DNA from: Tolypothrix sp. PCC 7712
GTDB lineage: Bacteria; Cyanobacteriota; Cyanobacteriia; Cyanobacteriales; Nostocaceae
Direction: 5' to 3'
Assembly (NCBI RefSeq): GCF_025860405.1
Contig: NZ_CP063785.1
Coordinates: forward strand, 1,860,001-1,924,000
Length of the DNA: 64,000 nt
Made by a program: the position numbers and the translations under genes
Shown here: positions 1 to 9,076 of the stretch, in pieces
How positions within the stretch are numbered: position 1 is the stretch's first letter
How the letters are laid out: every line of letters starts with the position of its first letter
The notes under the pieces: model-generated
Seen by the model: the letters and a program-made list of their open reading frames with translations, nothing else
Told to the model about the DNA's origin: nothing
The model's database searches: none

Positions 1-249
1 TGGGTTGAACGCGCACAACCCGAACCCACCCTGACGAAAGCTCTACAACAAGCAGATGCGCGTAAACGTCCAATACTTTATGCAGAAGCTGGTATTTGGC
101 ATGAAGCACTAAGCAGCTATGTTGATTTACGTTGTAGTGAACCGAACAATTTAAAGGTCAAATCTGATTGGGGGGTATTCTTACAATCAGTGGGTTTAAA
201 TGCATTTGCAGCAGACCCAATCATTGATTGTTGTACAAATAACAAATAG
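1..249 (+). CDS. DUF928 family protein, C-terminal fragment (5' end outside window)
   Basis: Frame 1 is open from the window edge to a TAG stop and gives about 82 residues. The pattern YAEAGIWHEALSSYVDLR followed by W-x(3)-LQSVGL matches the conserved C-terminal block of cyanobacterial DUF928 proteins as I remember them. The N-terminal part, which would normally carry a signal peptide, lies outside the window. DUF928 proteins have no established function and often sit near genes for CHAT or TPR proteins. The family call rests on this short C-terminal block only. Confidence 0.7.
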   Translation, partial: WVERAQPEPTLTKALQQADARKRPILYAEAGIWHEALSSYVDLRCSEPNNLKVKSDWGVFLQSVGLNAFAADPIIDCCTNNK

Positions 250-417
250 TTTTTGACAAAAACCTAACTGATTGTTGTTGTAGAGGCTGCTATCACTGCT
301 ATTCAGGGTGATGCCATGATTGTTTGCGATCGCTAATTTCCAACATTAGCATCAAAATTCGCCAGCGCTTTGGAAAGTCAACCTGACCTCGGCGACTGGC
401 ATTAGTTTGAATGTGTC

Positions 418-1467
418 TTAGATTTCTAAGGCTGTACTCAGCAACTCACGATGCATTAATGCCCGATCTACTAAAGACTGAATTTGCTCTGAGGATAATG
501 GATTGCCATGAGCATAATGCTCTATCCAAACTTTACTAATAATATTGGGATCGTCCGGTAAATTCGCTAAATCCCATCCAGGCATAGATAAATCTTCCAT
601 CAGACGATTGACCTTCGGGTCGTAACTCAAAGCAAAACAGCGACAACCTTCAGCCGCAGCCATAATTAAACTGTGTAGGCGCATCCCGATTGTCATCTCT
701 ACATGGCGATACACACCTTTTAAAAGTTGTGGATCTTCTAAACACATAATCTGGCTAACATCTTTGAGGTGTGGTTGAATTACCTCAGCAATATTTAAAT
801 CTTCACTTTTTTGAAAAGGCAGTAACAAAATAAAAGTTTGTGTAGCTTTTTGAAACTCAACCAACGCCTGCGTTAAATTTGCCAAGCGAGTTTCGGTCAG
901 TTGTGGATGCGATCGCAAAGTTACAGCAACTCTGTGAGCAGGTAAATCCGTAAGTCCAGGTACTGGTTTAGCTTCCAAAGCCCAAACTGGATCGGGAGCC
1001 AGGATACAAGGAATTTGCCACTCAGATAACAAAGCTGCGCTGGCGCGATCGCGTACACTCACTTTCGTACAAGCAGCAAAAGTTTTTCTTGCTAACCAAC
1101 GAGTTTGGGGACGTTTCAGAGGCCCAATTCCCTGACCCCAAGCAACGGTTTTTAAGCCCATCATCTGAGCTAATGCCATCAATCCCCCATAATAAACAGG
1201 GCTAATGGTGCTGGTAACATCTTGGATTAGACTCCCACCACCCCAAATAAACGCATCACAAGAACGCAAAGCTTGCAGTACAGGTAAAAAAGCCATGCGA
1301 TCGTAGCTCTCCACACCATAGCGATCGCGGGTTTCTTCAGGATTACCAGAAAGCACCACAGGCGTGACATGAGGCGGTAGCATCTGCAACAGCGTTGCTA
1401 ATAAAGCTTCGTCACCACCATTCCCTTTTCCGTAATACCCAGATAATAAAGCCCGCATCGGTTTCAT
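418..1467 (-). CDS. csaB: Polysaccharide pyruvyl transferase, CsaB type
   Basis: A 349-residue protein with the hallmarks of the pyruvyl transferase family: N-terminal GNGGDEAL (about residues 16-23), GGGSLIQD near residue 76, and GMRLHSLIMAAAEG near residue 260, the last being the conserved Arg/His motif thought to contact phosphoenolpyruvate. CsaB ketal-pyruvylates secondary cell wall glycans, and the pyruvylated glycan anchors S-layer-homology proteins. An SLH-domain porin is encoded about 10 kb away, which fits such a role but does not prove it in a cyanobacterium. The ATG start (MKPMRALLSGYYG) leaves the first beta strand intact. It is transcribed alone, convergent to nothing nearby. Length is normal for the family. 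Confidence 0.88.
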   Translation of the reverse strand: MKPMRALLSGYYGKGNGGDEALLATLLQMLPPHVTPVVLSGNPEETRDRYGVESYDRMAFLPVLQALRSCDAFIWGGGSLIQDVTSTISPVYYGGLMALAQMMGLKTVAWGQGIGPLKRPQTRWLARKTFAACTKVSVRDRASAALLSEWQIPCILAPDPVWALEAKPVPGLTDLPAHRVAVTLRSHPQLTETRLANLTQALVEFQKATQTFILLLPFQKSEDLNIAEVIQPHLKDVSQIMCLEDPQLLKGVYRHVEMTIGMRLHSLIMAAAEGCRCFALSYDPKVNRLMEDLSMPGWDLANLPDDPNIISKVWIEHYAHGNPLSSEQIQSLVDRALMHRELLSTALEI

Positions 1468-1673
1468 TTGAGATTTTTGATTTGAGATTTTAGCTGATCA
1501 AGTTTAATTGACCTTGATTATCTGCTACTTACCCAGATGTTAGGTGAAATGGCTGGCATACTTCGCGAAAAATCAGATTTTTCTTGTGGGAAGATGGGGG
1601 ATGGGGCGATTGGGGACTGGGGGCTGGGAAAACAAGGAAGAAATACATTCTTGTGACCCTTGACTCTTGTACA

Positions 1674-1691
1674 GACGCGATTAATCGCGTC
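1674..1691. repeat. Dispersed 18-bp palindrome GACGCGATTAATCGCGTC, copy 1
   Basis: Perfect self-complementary 18-mer preceded by TTGTACA and followed by TCTCC. The same core recurs twice in tandem near 28.9 kb and once with a single mismatch near 63.15 kb, always in spacers and always next to low-complexity text. It probably belongs to a dispersed palindromic repeat family. Confidence 0.8.
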
Positions 1692-1734
1692 TCTCCAAAT
1701 CTCGAACCCCACCCATTGACTTTTTAGCAACTTT

Positions 1735-2082
1735 ATGCATGTGCTTTCAATTCCCACCTGGATTATTCATGTTTCTAGCGTCATTGAGTGGATTGCCGCT
1801 ATTTGGTTAATCTGGACTTACGGCGAACTCACTGGTAACCGGACTTGGTGGGGATTGTCCTTCGCCATGTTACCCGCATTAGTTAGTGCTATGTGTGCTT
1901 GTACCTGGCACTATTTTGATAATCCCCAATCTTTGGAATGGCTGGTAACACTTCAAGCTACCATGACCTTAGTTGGTAATTTTACCCTTTGGGCAGCTGC
2001 GGTGTGGATTTGGCGTTCTGCCAAGCCTGCTCATCAGGGAATTAATTCTGTTGCAAACCAACCTATCAAATCAGAGCGATGA
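1735..2082 (+). CDS. DUF2499 domain membrane protein
   Basis: A 115-residue protein beginning MHVLSIPTWIIHVSSVIEW, a sequence characteristic of DUF2499 in cyanobacteria and plant chloroplasts. Three hydrophobic stretches (about residues 10-30, 38-55 and 68-95) predict a small integral membrane protein. Its stop overlaps the start of the following DUF3593 gene (ATGA), so the two are almost certainly translationally coupled. The conservation of both in oxygenic phototrophs points to a thylakoid or envelope role, but the function is unknown to me. Confidence 0.85.
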   Translation: MHVLSIPTWIIHVSSVIEWIAAIWLIWTYGELTGNRTWWGLSFAMLPALVSAMCACTWHYFDNPQSLEWLVTLQATMTLVGNFTLWAAAVWIWRSAKPAHQGINSVANQPIKSER

Positions 2083-2393
2083 TCTCTAAAGATGCCCTTT
2101 TTGCCCTTTCACTGTTTCCTTATTTGGGTTTCTTGTGGTTTATCAGCCGCAGTAAGCTAATGCCACGTTTAGCTTTGTATGGATTTTACGGCACTTTAGT
2201 TTTTGTGGGGATCACCATTCCGGCGGGAATTTATGCCAAAGTCCATTACAAAGAGGCTTTAGCAAATGTCGATTGGCTGCACGGTGGTGCAGAACTTTTC
2301 TTAACCCTTTCTAACATTTTGATTGTGCTAGGTTTCTGGAAAGCTGTAAAGCAGTTAAAAGCGAAAAATTCCCCAGAAAACACTCAAGCATAG
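2079..2393 (+). CDS. DUF3593 domain membrane protein
   Basis: A 104-residue protein containing FPYLGFLWFISRSKLMP and a central GxIYAKVHYKEALANVDWLH block typical of DUF3593. Three membrane segments are evident (about residues 6-22, 32-52 and 72-92). The ATG start overlaps the stop of the DUF2499 gene by four bases, indicating coupled expression of a two-protein unit. Both families are restricted to oxygenic phototrophs as far as I recall. No catalytic residues are apparent. Confidence 0.83.
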   Translation: MISKDALFALSLFPYLGFLWFISRSKLMPRLALYGFYGTLVFVGITIPAGIYAKVHYKEALANVDWLHGGAELFLTLSNILIVLGFWKAVKQLKAKNSPENTQA

Positions 2394-2410
2394 GGTTTTT
2401 ACTTTTAGTT

Positions 2411-2455
2411 AGTCAAGAGTTTAAAGTTTCTCCAGAGTAACTTTGACTCTTGACT
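2411..2455. terminator. Imperfect inverted repeat after the DUF3593 gene
   Basis: AGTCAAGAGT plus AAAGT pairs with ACTTT plus ACTCTTGACT across a short loop. It is followed by a TTTTGA stretch rather than a strong T-run. It may act as a weak terminator, or be a copy of the frequent TTGACTG-type spacer repeat seen elsewhere in the window. Confidence 0.4.
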
Positions 2456-2547
2456 TTTGACTGTTGACTATCTTGAAAAATAAATGTTTGGGATAGCCTA
2501 ACATTTTTTTAATTACGAATTAGTAATTATTGATTGAGGATGAGGTA

Positions 2548-3321
2548 ATGGATGTAATTCCAGCAATTGATTTATTAGCAGGCCGTTGTGTACGACTTTA
2601 TCAGGGAGACTACGATCGCTCGCAAGTATTTAGTGAAAACCCAGCTGATGTAGCTCAACAGTGGGTTGATCAAGGTGCAGCTAGGCTCCATGTAGTAGAT
2701 TTGGATGGTGCGAAAGCAGGTAAAGTTGTCAACTTGGAAGCTATCGAAGCGATCGCACAAGCGGTATCAGTACCAATTCAAGTCGGTGGGGGATTACGCG
2801 ATCGCGCTAGCGTCCAGCAGTTATTTAATATTGGCGTACAACGAGCGATTCTGGGAACCGTTGCTGTTGAACAACCCCAACTAGTACAACAACTCTGTCA
2901 AGAATTTCCGGGACAAATTATTGTTGGGATTGATGCGCGGAACGGATTAGTAGCAACTCGCGGTTGGTTAGAAACTTCAGAAGTTTTGGCAACCCAATTA
3001 GCTGTACAAATGCAAGAATTGGGAGCAGCCGCAATTATTTACACTGATATTCACCGTGATGGTACTCTCTCAGGGCCAAACTTAGAAGCTTTGCGAGAAC
3101 TCGCTGCTACAATTTCCATCCCCGTAATTGCTTCAGGTGGAGTGAGTTCTGTTACCGATTTGTTGAGCTTGTTGGTGTTGGAACCTCAAGGCGTAAATGG
3201 CGTAATTGTAGGGCGTGCCCTATATACTGGCGATATTGATTTAAAAGAAGCCTTGCGTGCGATCGGGCCTGGAAGGATTCAAGATATTCCCCCAAATCTG
3301 GATTTTACTAGCTTTGCTTAA
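2548..3321 (+). CDS. hisA: Phosphoribosylformimino-5-aminoimidazole carboxamide ribotide isomerase HisA
   Basis: HisA catalyses the Amadori isomerisation of ProFAR to PRFAR, the fourth step of histidine biosynthesis, in the cytosol. The translation starts [20 protein letters not shown], with the first catalytic Asp in AIDL. The second catalytic Asp lies in GIDARNG. The C-terminal IASGGVSS and [11 protein letters not shown] are the two half-barrel phosphate-binding loops. I chose the ATG over an upstream in-frame TTG because a purine-rich AGGATGAGG lies just 5' of it and the resulting 257 residues is the family length. It is not in a his operon here, as is usual in cyanobacteria. Confidence 0.96.
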   Translation: MDVIPAIDLLAGRCVRLYQGDYDRSQVFSENPADVAQQWVDQGAARLHVVDLDGAKAGKVVNLEAIEAIAQAVSVPIQVGGGLRDRASVQQLFNIGVQRAILGTVAVEQPQLVQQLCQEFPGQIIVGIDARNGLVATRGWLETSEVLATQLAVQMQELGAAAIIYTDIHRDGTLSGPNLEALRELAATISIPVIASGGVSSVTDLLSLLVLEPQGVNGVIVGRALYTGDIDLKEALRAIGPGRIQDIPPNLDFTSFA

Positions 3322-3622
3322 CATTAGCTCTCTTTTTGGAGAGTAAAAGTATCGGGATGAGAGCTAAAACACATCTAATTTGCAGATGATATTTTATCAG
3401 TCTTTTGTGGGCTGGGCATCTTGCCCGCCTAAATTCTGCAAATCAAATGTCAAATTAGCTGACAATTTTCCTCCCCATACTTTTATTACAACTGGGGATG
3501 ATCTTTGAGCCGTAATATATATTTCGCTACCAGCTAGTAATTTTTTAGGATTTTCCGGATTCACAATTTATACGCTTGTAGTTCAATTTGTAGAGAGTTA
3601 ACCAACAAGGATTGTATTGATT

Positions 3623-3745
3623 ATGACTCGGAAAAAACCTCGCGATAATGGACATCCCCCAAAAACTGAAACTGGTGCTATCCAGTCTAATATCAATAAA
3701 AACAACCCTCAACAGCCAACTCAAAAACTGAATAAAACACGATAA
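3623..3745 (+). CDS. Candidate small basic hydrophilic protein (40 aa)
   Basis: An ATG-started 40-codon ORF rich in Lys, Asn, Gln and Pro (begins MTRKKPRDNGHPPK, ends NKTR). It has no hydrophobic segment and looks intrinsically disordered. An AAGG lies about 12 bases upstream, too far to be convincing. A second small basic ORF of like composition follows 310 bases downstream on the same strand. I do not recognise a family. It may be a genuine short protein of heterocystous cyanobacteria or chance. Confidence 0.35.
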   Translation: MTRKKPRDNGHPPKTETGAIQSNINKNNPQQPTQKLNKTR

Positions 3746-4055
3746 CGGCTGTTAGTAATTTGACTAGTATTTTAATTTCAAGTTTCAATCTTTAATTTTA
3801 ATATCTAATTTTTATACATAATGGGTTTCCTCTTTTGTAGAGACGTAAAAATAACAACGTCTCTATTTTTTTATCTTGAAATATTTAAATTTTTAGGAAG
3901 ATAAATAAATTTCTAGCCAAGATATAAAAAATCTGGACTCTAAGATGATCTGAACTAGATTGGAATATAAAGTATTTACCTATTTTCCGTAAATCCGGCT
4001 GCACATAATGTAAATTTAAAATATAGATAATTAATGTCTAGCAAGGTTTATCCTT

Positions 4056-4172
4056 ATGTACAATCAAGAAGAAAATTCCAAGCAAGAATCAAACAAAAAA
4101 AATAAGTCCAACGAAACCAGCAGCCGGAAACAACCTCTAAATAAAGGTATTCCCAAAAAAAGAGAACATTAA
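4056..4172 (+). CDS. Candidate small basic hydrophilic protein (38 aa)
   Basis: An ATG-started 38-codon ORF beginning MYNQEENSKQESNKKNK and ending KKREH. Lys, Asn, Ser and Gln dominate and there is no membrane segment. CAAGG occurs about 10 bases upstream as a possible ribosome site. It resembles the 40-aa ORF upstream in composition though not in alignable sequence. The function is unknown and the coding status unproven. Confidence 0.35.
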   Translation: MYNQEENSKQESNKKNKSNETSSRKQPLNKGIPKKREH

Positions 4173-4313
4173 TTTTGCATGGAACCAGTAGAAATTTATA
4201 ATTACACAATGTTATAGAGACGTAAATTTAATTACGCCTCTACATTAGTTATCAGGGTATAATCACTTTGCAGTCAGAAATTTAATTCTTAACTCTCAAC
4301 ATCCAAAGTAATT

Positions 4314-5393
4314 TTATTTATTTTTTACCTGACTTTTCGCCTGTTCTAAAGCTATTTCTTTAATTGCTTGATAGGAATTAACATTGGCGGTTCCTTCAAT
4401 AGCTTTCACGGCTAAATCTTGCACTTGTTTGAGAGCCGATTCGAGTTGCTTAGTCAAGTTTTGTAAGCGCGTATCTTGATTATTAATAGTCTGTTCTAGA
4501 GATTGCAATCTCTGTTCATAAAAACGCTTCTGTCCTTCTACTTCCCTACTGTATAAATCTGACTTAATTTTAGCTTGGTAATGGGCAATACCTTTACCTT
4601 CTTCTGTAGCTTTTTTAATAGCAGCTTCCTTATCTTTAGGGAAGGCTTCTACTTTAATTTTTAACTCCTCAAACTGCTTTTCCCGTTCTGCGATCGCTTT
4701 CTCTTTTTCACTCCATTGTTTTTCTGTTTCTTGCTGAAATTCTTCTAGCTGTTGGTTTAATTCTTTTTGCTGCTGCTCATATTCATCTTTTTGCAATTTG
4801 CGCTGCAGTTCTAAACTATATTTGTATTCAGCTTCATCTCGTTGTCGAGTTTTTTTGAGATTTTCATCTCGTTCTTTAATTAATCTGTTACTGTCATCCT
4901 GTTCTTTTAACCAAGCTTTTCTCTGCTCATCTATTTCCTGTAATAAGACTTCTTTCCGTTCTGTAAACTCTTCTTGATAAGTCTTAGAATTATCCTCATA
5001 GCTCGTGATCAAAGTCTCTAAGATATCTTCCGAAATTTCTAAATTATGTAATTGCTTAAGTTCTGCTACTTCTTTTTCTACAGCTTCTCTAATTTCTGCC
5101 AATTTTGAAGCTTGCGTAGTTAGCTGTTCTGATAATTCATTCGCCGCACTACCAAAGCCTAACTGGATTTTAGCTAGGCTTTCAATTGTATAATTCATTC
5201 TTTGCTGAACAGTAGTTGGCGCATTCATAGCAGGTTTTGGCTCCACTTTTGGCTTTTCTTTAGTTACAGCTTGTGCTTCTTTTAAAGTTTGGGTAAGTTG
5301 TGATTTAACTGCTGCTGTCTCTTTGGCTAATTCTTCATAAGCTTGGAGAATTTCAGCTTTAGTATTTTTATCTGTTGGTTTTTTAGCTACCAC
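4314..5393 (-). CDS. Coiled-coil-rich protein, paralogue A
   Basis: A 359-residue, highly charged protein. After an N-terminal Lys/Thr-rich lead it is almost continuous coiled coil with Glu, Lys and Gln heptads (about residues 90-340) and no membrane or enzymatic motif. A GTG start is chosen because GGAGG lies seven bases upstream. It is clearly paralogous to the next gene upstream on the same strand: both share TVDSIxKGLADLQ/TIESLAKIQLGFGS-type text, a KELNQQLE-type middle and an ALKQxQDLAxxA tail. From memory, Anabaena PCC 7120 has a neighbouring pair of coiled-coil filament proteins called ZicK and ZacK. This pair may correspond, but I cannot confirm it. Confidence 0.8.
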   Translation of the reverse strand: MVAKKPTDKNTKAEILQAYEELAKETAAVKSQLTQTLKEAQAVTKEKPKVEPKPAMNAPTTVQQRMNYTIESLAKIQLGFGSAANELSEQLTTQASKLAEIREAVEKEVAELKQLHNLEISEDILETLITSYEDNSKTYQEEFTERKEVLLQEIDEQRKAWLKEQDDSNRLIKERDENLKKTRQRDEAEYKYSLELQRKLQKDEYEQQQKELNQQLEEFQQETEKQWSEKEKAIAEREKQFEELKIKVEAFPKDKEAAIKKATEEGKGIAHYQAKIKSDLYSREVEGQKRFYEQRLQSLEQTINNQDTRLQNLTKQLESALKQVQDLAVKAIEGTANVNSYQAIKEIALEQAKSQVKNK

Positions 5394-5448
5394 AACAAAC
5401 CTCCATCGAATCTAAAGATAATTTTCATGGCTAACACCCGAAGAGTGA

Positions 5449-6432
5449 CTATTTACTATTGGAACTATCAAAAGCTCTCATCGCCAAATCTTGCGCTTGT
5501 TTTAATGCAGTTTGTAGTTGAGCCGAAATTCCTTCTATTTGCTCAGTTTGTTTCTTAATAGTCTCTTCTAAAGATTGGATTTTTAATTCATAACTTTGTT
5601 TGCTAGATTCCCAATCTTTTTCAAATAAATCTGCTTCTACTTTAGCCTTTTGGCTAGTTTCTTTAATTGCTTCTTCTCTAGCCTTTTTAATAGCTTCTTC
5701 CAACTCGTTAGGAAATGCTGCGGCTTTTTGCTGATATTCTGTAAATAAAGCCCGGCGTTCAGTCAGAATTTTTTCCCGTTCAGCCCAATTTTTATCTTTC
5801 TGTTGAGTAGTTTCTTGAATTTCTCGTTCTAGTTTGCGTTTATTTCCTTCATAAGCATCAGTAGTCAGTTTTCTGGTTGTTTCCAACTTATACTGATATT
5901 CTTCTGCTTCTGATGCACGTTGTTTAGCTACTAAATCATTGTATACTTGTACGGCTTCTTCGTATTCAGCTTGGTCTTTCTGCCATTCTTTACGTCTAAT
6001 TGTAATTTCTTTTTCTAGCGCTTCTCGTTTACTAGCAATTTCTTGTTCAAGAACTCTTAATTTCTCTTGATGTTCTTGGGTTAAAATATCTAAAGCATCA
6101 GCAACCACTCTAATTTGCTGTAGGTCTTTTAACTGCTGAGTGGCAATTTCTATAGCTCTATTTAATTCATCTAATTTGGAATTTTCTTGCGCTAATTTAT
6201 CTGATAGTGCAGTAACAATACTGCCAAACTCCAATTGTAAATCGGCTAAACCTTTAACAATACTATCAACAGTATATGTAGAAGCAGTTGCCAGAATTTC
6301 TTGGTTTTTAACCTTTTCAGCTTCTTCTTGTTTAGTAGCTATTTTTAAATCTAATTGTTTCCTTTCTGTGAGAATTTGCAGAAATGCTTGCACTATTTGT
6401 TGTTTGCTGTCTTTGACTGCAACTGTAGTCAT
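5449..6432 (-). CDS. Coiled-coil-rich protein, paralogue B
   Basis: About 327 residues from the ATG that follows a GGAG-GGAG purine tract. An upstream in-frame start would add 15 Cys/Arg-containing residues with no ribosome site. Residues about 85-300 are nearly uninterrupted coiled coil, and the end has ALKQAQDLAMRAFDSS, matching the tail of the downstream paralogue. The two genes are 55 bases apart on the same strand and probably form an operon. Such proteins can polymerise into cytoskeletal filaments in multicellular cyanobacteria. That role is inferred from composition and arrangement only. Confidence 0.8.
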   Translation of the reverse strand: MTTVAVKDSKQQIVQAFLQILTERKQLDLKIATKQEEAEKVKNQEILATASTYTVDSIVKGLADLQLEFGSIVTALSDKLAQENSKLDELNRAIEIATQQLKDLQQIRVVADALDILTQEHQEKLRVLEQEIASKREALEKEITIRRKEWQKDQAEYEEAVQVYNDLVAKQRASEAEEYQYKLETTRKLTTDAYEGNKRKLEREIQETTQQKDKNWAEREKILTERRALFTEYQQKAAAFPNELEEAIKKAREEAIKETSQKAKVEADLFEKDWESSKQSYELKIQSLEETIKKQTEQIEGISAQLQTALKQAQDLAMRAFDSSNSK

Positions 6433-6908
6433 TCTCCAACTCCTTAAACAAGCAATAATTTTTGTGTAGCAAGCCATACCCTGACTTACTCTATGCAGAC
6501 ATCAGAGTAGCCTAAAAATTAGGGTTTTTCACCCAGTGTAAATGCTGAAACAAGAATCAAAAGACACTTACAAATACCGGAGATCATCTTTAATTAGTGC
6601 CTTGATGATCTCAAGGTAAAATTTGGGAGTTTACAGTATATTTGTACTATAAACATAGTACTGAAAAAAAGCTGCTATTGTCAAGAAGTAAATGCAAGTA
6701 TACAAAAATTTCAAGATATCAAGTTACTGCAAACACTCTTGCCAGCTTGTAGCCGCAGTGCTTTATAATATGTTGGTTTCTGTGATTTATATTACGTTTT
6801 ACAAACTAGGGCGCAATGTCTAGGGTGTAAATTCACGGAAACTTAATAATTAATTGATTCAATCATCATCTTGATAGCTGCACAGACACAAAAATTTTGT
6901 GATATCTA
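6433..6908. other. AT-rich divergent promoter region
   Basis: This lies between the coiled-coil operon (leftward) and the SphR-like operon (rightward), so it must hold both promoters. I looked for tandem CTTAACCT-type Pho boxes and for GTA-N8-TAC NtcA sites and found no convincing match. No ORF or RNA is recognisable. Confidence 0.5.
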
Positions 6909-7661
6909 ATGTACACTAGCGAATCTACCAAGTTTCCTGCCAAGGCGGATATAGGGCAAACAAGCCGCATTCTAGTAGTAGAAGATGAAGAACTAATCCG
7001 AGAAATGCTGTTGGTAGCACTAGAGGGTGAAGGCTATGAAGTCGTAACTGCTACTGATGGGCGATCGGCTGTGGAATATATCAAGAATTTTGAACCGAAT
7101 TCTGGGGAACTCTCCTTTGATTTGGTAATTTTAGATTTAATGCTACCGCAAATCAACGGATTAGATATCTGTCGCTTGCTACGTCATCAAGGTAACCCAG
7201 TGCCAATTTTGATGCTGAGTGCCAAAGGTAGTGAAACTGACCGCGTATTGGGTTTAGAAGTGGGAGCAGATGATTATCTGACCAAACCCTTTAGTATGCG
7301 GGAATTAGTAGCTCGTTGTCGCGCTTTACTTCGTCGTCAGCGCTTCAGTACTTTGCCGCAAATACCGATACTTAAGTACAAGGATGTGAGTTTAAATCCC
7401 CAAGAGTGTCGCGTACTGGTTCGTGGTCAAGAGGTGAGCCTATCACCAAAAGAGTTTCGTCTCTTAGAACTGTTTATGAGCTATGCTCGTCGAGTATGGT
7501 CGCGAGAACAGTTGCTAGATCAGGTTTGGGGGCCAGATTTTGTGGGCGATAGTAAGACTGTAGATGTCCACATTCGATGGTTACGGGAAAAATTAGAATT
7601 AGACCCCAGTCGTCCTGAATACATTGTGACTGTCAGAGGTTTTGGCTATAGATTTGGATAA
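6909..7661 (+). CDS. sphR: OmpR/PhoB-family response regulator, SphR-like
   Basis: A 250-residue two-domain regulator. The receiver domain covers about residues 19-137 with acidic pocket EDE, phospho-acceptor Asp76 in VILDLMLP and Lys126 in YLTKPF. A winged-helix DNA-binding domain follows (about 150-250), ending VDVHIRWLREKLE and VRGFGYRFG. It is directly followed by a PhoR-like kinase and a PhoU homologue. That arrangement identifies it with the phosphate-responsive SphR/SphS system of cyanobacteria rather than another OmpR member. On phosphate limitation it would activate Pho-regulon genes. The 18-residue N-terminal extension before the receiver is typical of cyanobacterial SphR. Confidence 0.88.
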   Translation: MYTSESTKFPAKADIGQTSRILVVEDEELIREMLLVALEGEGYEVVTATDGRSAVEYIKNFEPNSGELSFDLVILDLMLPQINGLDICRLLRHQGNPVPILMLSAKGSETDRVLGLEVGADDYLTKPFSMRELVARCRALLRRQRFSTLPQIPILKYKDVSLNPQECRVLVRGQEVSLSPKEFRLLELFMSYARRVWSREQLLDQVWGPDFVGDSKTVDVHIRWLREKLELDPSRPEYIVTVRGFGYRFG

Positions 7662-7714
7662 TTGCTCACGATAGTTGTTAGTTTTTAGTTGTGATCAAGC
7701 AACTAATGACTTAA

Positions 7715-9046
7715 ATGTTTTTATTGGGATTTTCTCTGGGTTTAGCGGTAGGGATTGGATTTTGGATTTGGCAACAGGTTCAACTGAACCGCTATTTAGA
7801 GCGAGTAGTTAAACCTTTCAATTCTCCTTATTCCAAAGTATCGCTGCCTTTAATTCCTCGCTTACGCCAGGAAATTACAATGGTGAAGGAGGAACGGCAA
7901 GATTTACAGCAATCCCTAGAAAATTATCAAGAATTGCTGGATTTTGCACCATTGGGATATTTGCAGGTAGATGAAGAAAATCAACTACTGTGGTGCAATC
8001 AACAGGCTAGAGAAATATTATATTTGGAGCGTTGGCAACCAGGACAAATACGTTTGTTACTGGAGTTAGTGCGTTCTTATGAACTCGATCGCCTGATTGA
8101 GCAAACTCGCGATTGCCAGCAACCAAGGGTAAAAGAGTGGGTGTTTCACCCCCCTTGTGAGAACCCAGCAGCAATGTTAGAAATAAAATCTCTGGCTATA
8201 CGGGCATCGAGTTTTCCCTTACCTAAGGGACAAGTGGGAGTATTTCTAGAAAATCGCCAACCTCTGTTGGATATGAATCAAGTAAGAGATCGTTCTTTTT
8301 CTGATTTAGCTCACGAACTCAGAACACCGCTGACTTCGATTCGTCTGGTTGTGGAAACTTTACAAAATCGTTTAGAACCACCTTTAGATCGTTGGATTAC
8401 CCGCCTGATGCAAGAAGTTGATCGGTTGATTAACTTGGTACAAGGTTGGCTAGAACTGACTCAAATGGAAACAGATCCTAGTATTCAATTGCAGCCGGAA
8501 GCTGTAGAAGTGCGATCGCTCATTACATCTGTTTGGGAAACTTTAGAACCATTAGCACAAAAGCAGCATCTTCATCTTAAATATTCTGGAGCAGAGAACC
8601 TCTGGATTAAAGCAGATCGCTCGCGCATATACCAAGTTTTTCTCAACTTGCTAGATAACAGCATCAAATACAGTCCGCCTTGCACAACGATTGAAGTCCA
8701 AGCCGAAATCCTCTCAGCCAAAGATAGTCCCACCAAAAATTCTTCTTCCACAGCCTTAGCAATCAACATCATAGATTGCGGCGTTGGTTTTGCAGAAGTA
8801 GATTTACCCCATGTTTTTGAGCGTTTTTACCGGGGAGATCAATCACGAGCTCGCGATCCCATCCAAGAAAGTAATTCTAAAACAGCGATCGTTGGTAGTG
8901 GTTTGGGTTTAGCGATCGTACGACAAATTATCCTCGCTCACGGTGGTTCAATCAAAGCCATGAATCATCCAGACACAGGAGGTGCGTGGATACAACTACA
9001 CTTCCCAGCGATGATGGCAAATACGCCAAGCCAAGACTATAGTTAA
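7715..9046 (+). CDS. sphS: Phosphate-sensing histidine kinase, SphS-like
   Basis: A 443-residue kinase. Residues 2-20 form a single hydrophobic membrane-associating helix (FLLGFSLGLAVGIGFWIW). It is followed by a short linker and a PAS-like region (about 70-185), a HisKA domain with His200 in DLAHELRTPLTS, and an HATPase domain with N box LLDNSIKYS, G1 DCGVGF and G2 GSGLGLAIV. The membrane helix plus extended N-terminus is what anchors SphS in Synechocystis. It lies 53 bases after the regulator gene and 30 bases before the PhoU-like gene, consistent with one operon. Confidence 0.88.
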   Translation: MFLLGFSLGLAVGIGFWIWQQVQLNRYLERVVKPFNSPYSKVSLPLIPRLRQEITMVKEERQDLQQSLENYQELLDFAPLGYLQVDEENQLLWCNQQAREILYLERWQPGQIRLLLELVRSYELDRLIEQTRDCQQPRVKEWVFHPPCENPAAMLEIKSLAIRASSFPLPKGQVGVFLENRQPLLDMNQVRDRSFSDLAHELRTPLTSIRLVVETLQNRLEPPLDRWITRLMQEVDRLINLVQGWLELTQMETDPSIQLQPEAVEVRSLITSVWETLEPLAQKQHLHLKYSGAENLWIKADRSRIYQVFLNLLDNSIKYSPPCTTIEVQAEILSAKDSPTKNSSSTALAINIIDCGVGFAEVDLPHVFERFYRGDQSRARDPIQESNSKTAIVGSGLGLAIVRQIILAHGGSIKAMNHPDTGGAWIQLHFPAMMANTPSQDYS

Positions 9047-9076
9047 AAAAATATCTTCACGTTTGAAAATACAAGT

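Larger units (their letters stand above)
3322..4313. other. Spacer of about 1 kb with two candidate micro-ORFs
   Basis: Right after hisA an inverted repeat (TTAGCTCTC...GAGAGCTAA, 3324-3367) could fold but lacks a T-run. Around 3410-3430 is a GGGCATCTTGCCCGCC hairpin core that recurs at 30.7 and 33.9 kb. Apart from the two tiny ORFs listed separately I see no gene, and the sequence is strongly AT-rich. Confidence 0.6.

Noticed and set aside
6433..6908. Pho boxes or an NtcA site upstream of the SphR-like gene
   Set aside because: I found no tandem CTTAACC-type octamers, and the GTA/TAC pair near 6.64 kb has a 6-base rather than 8-base spacing.
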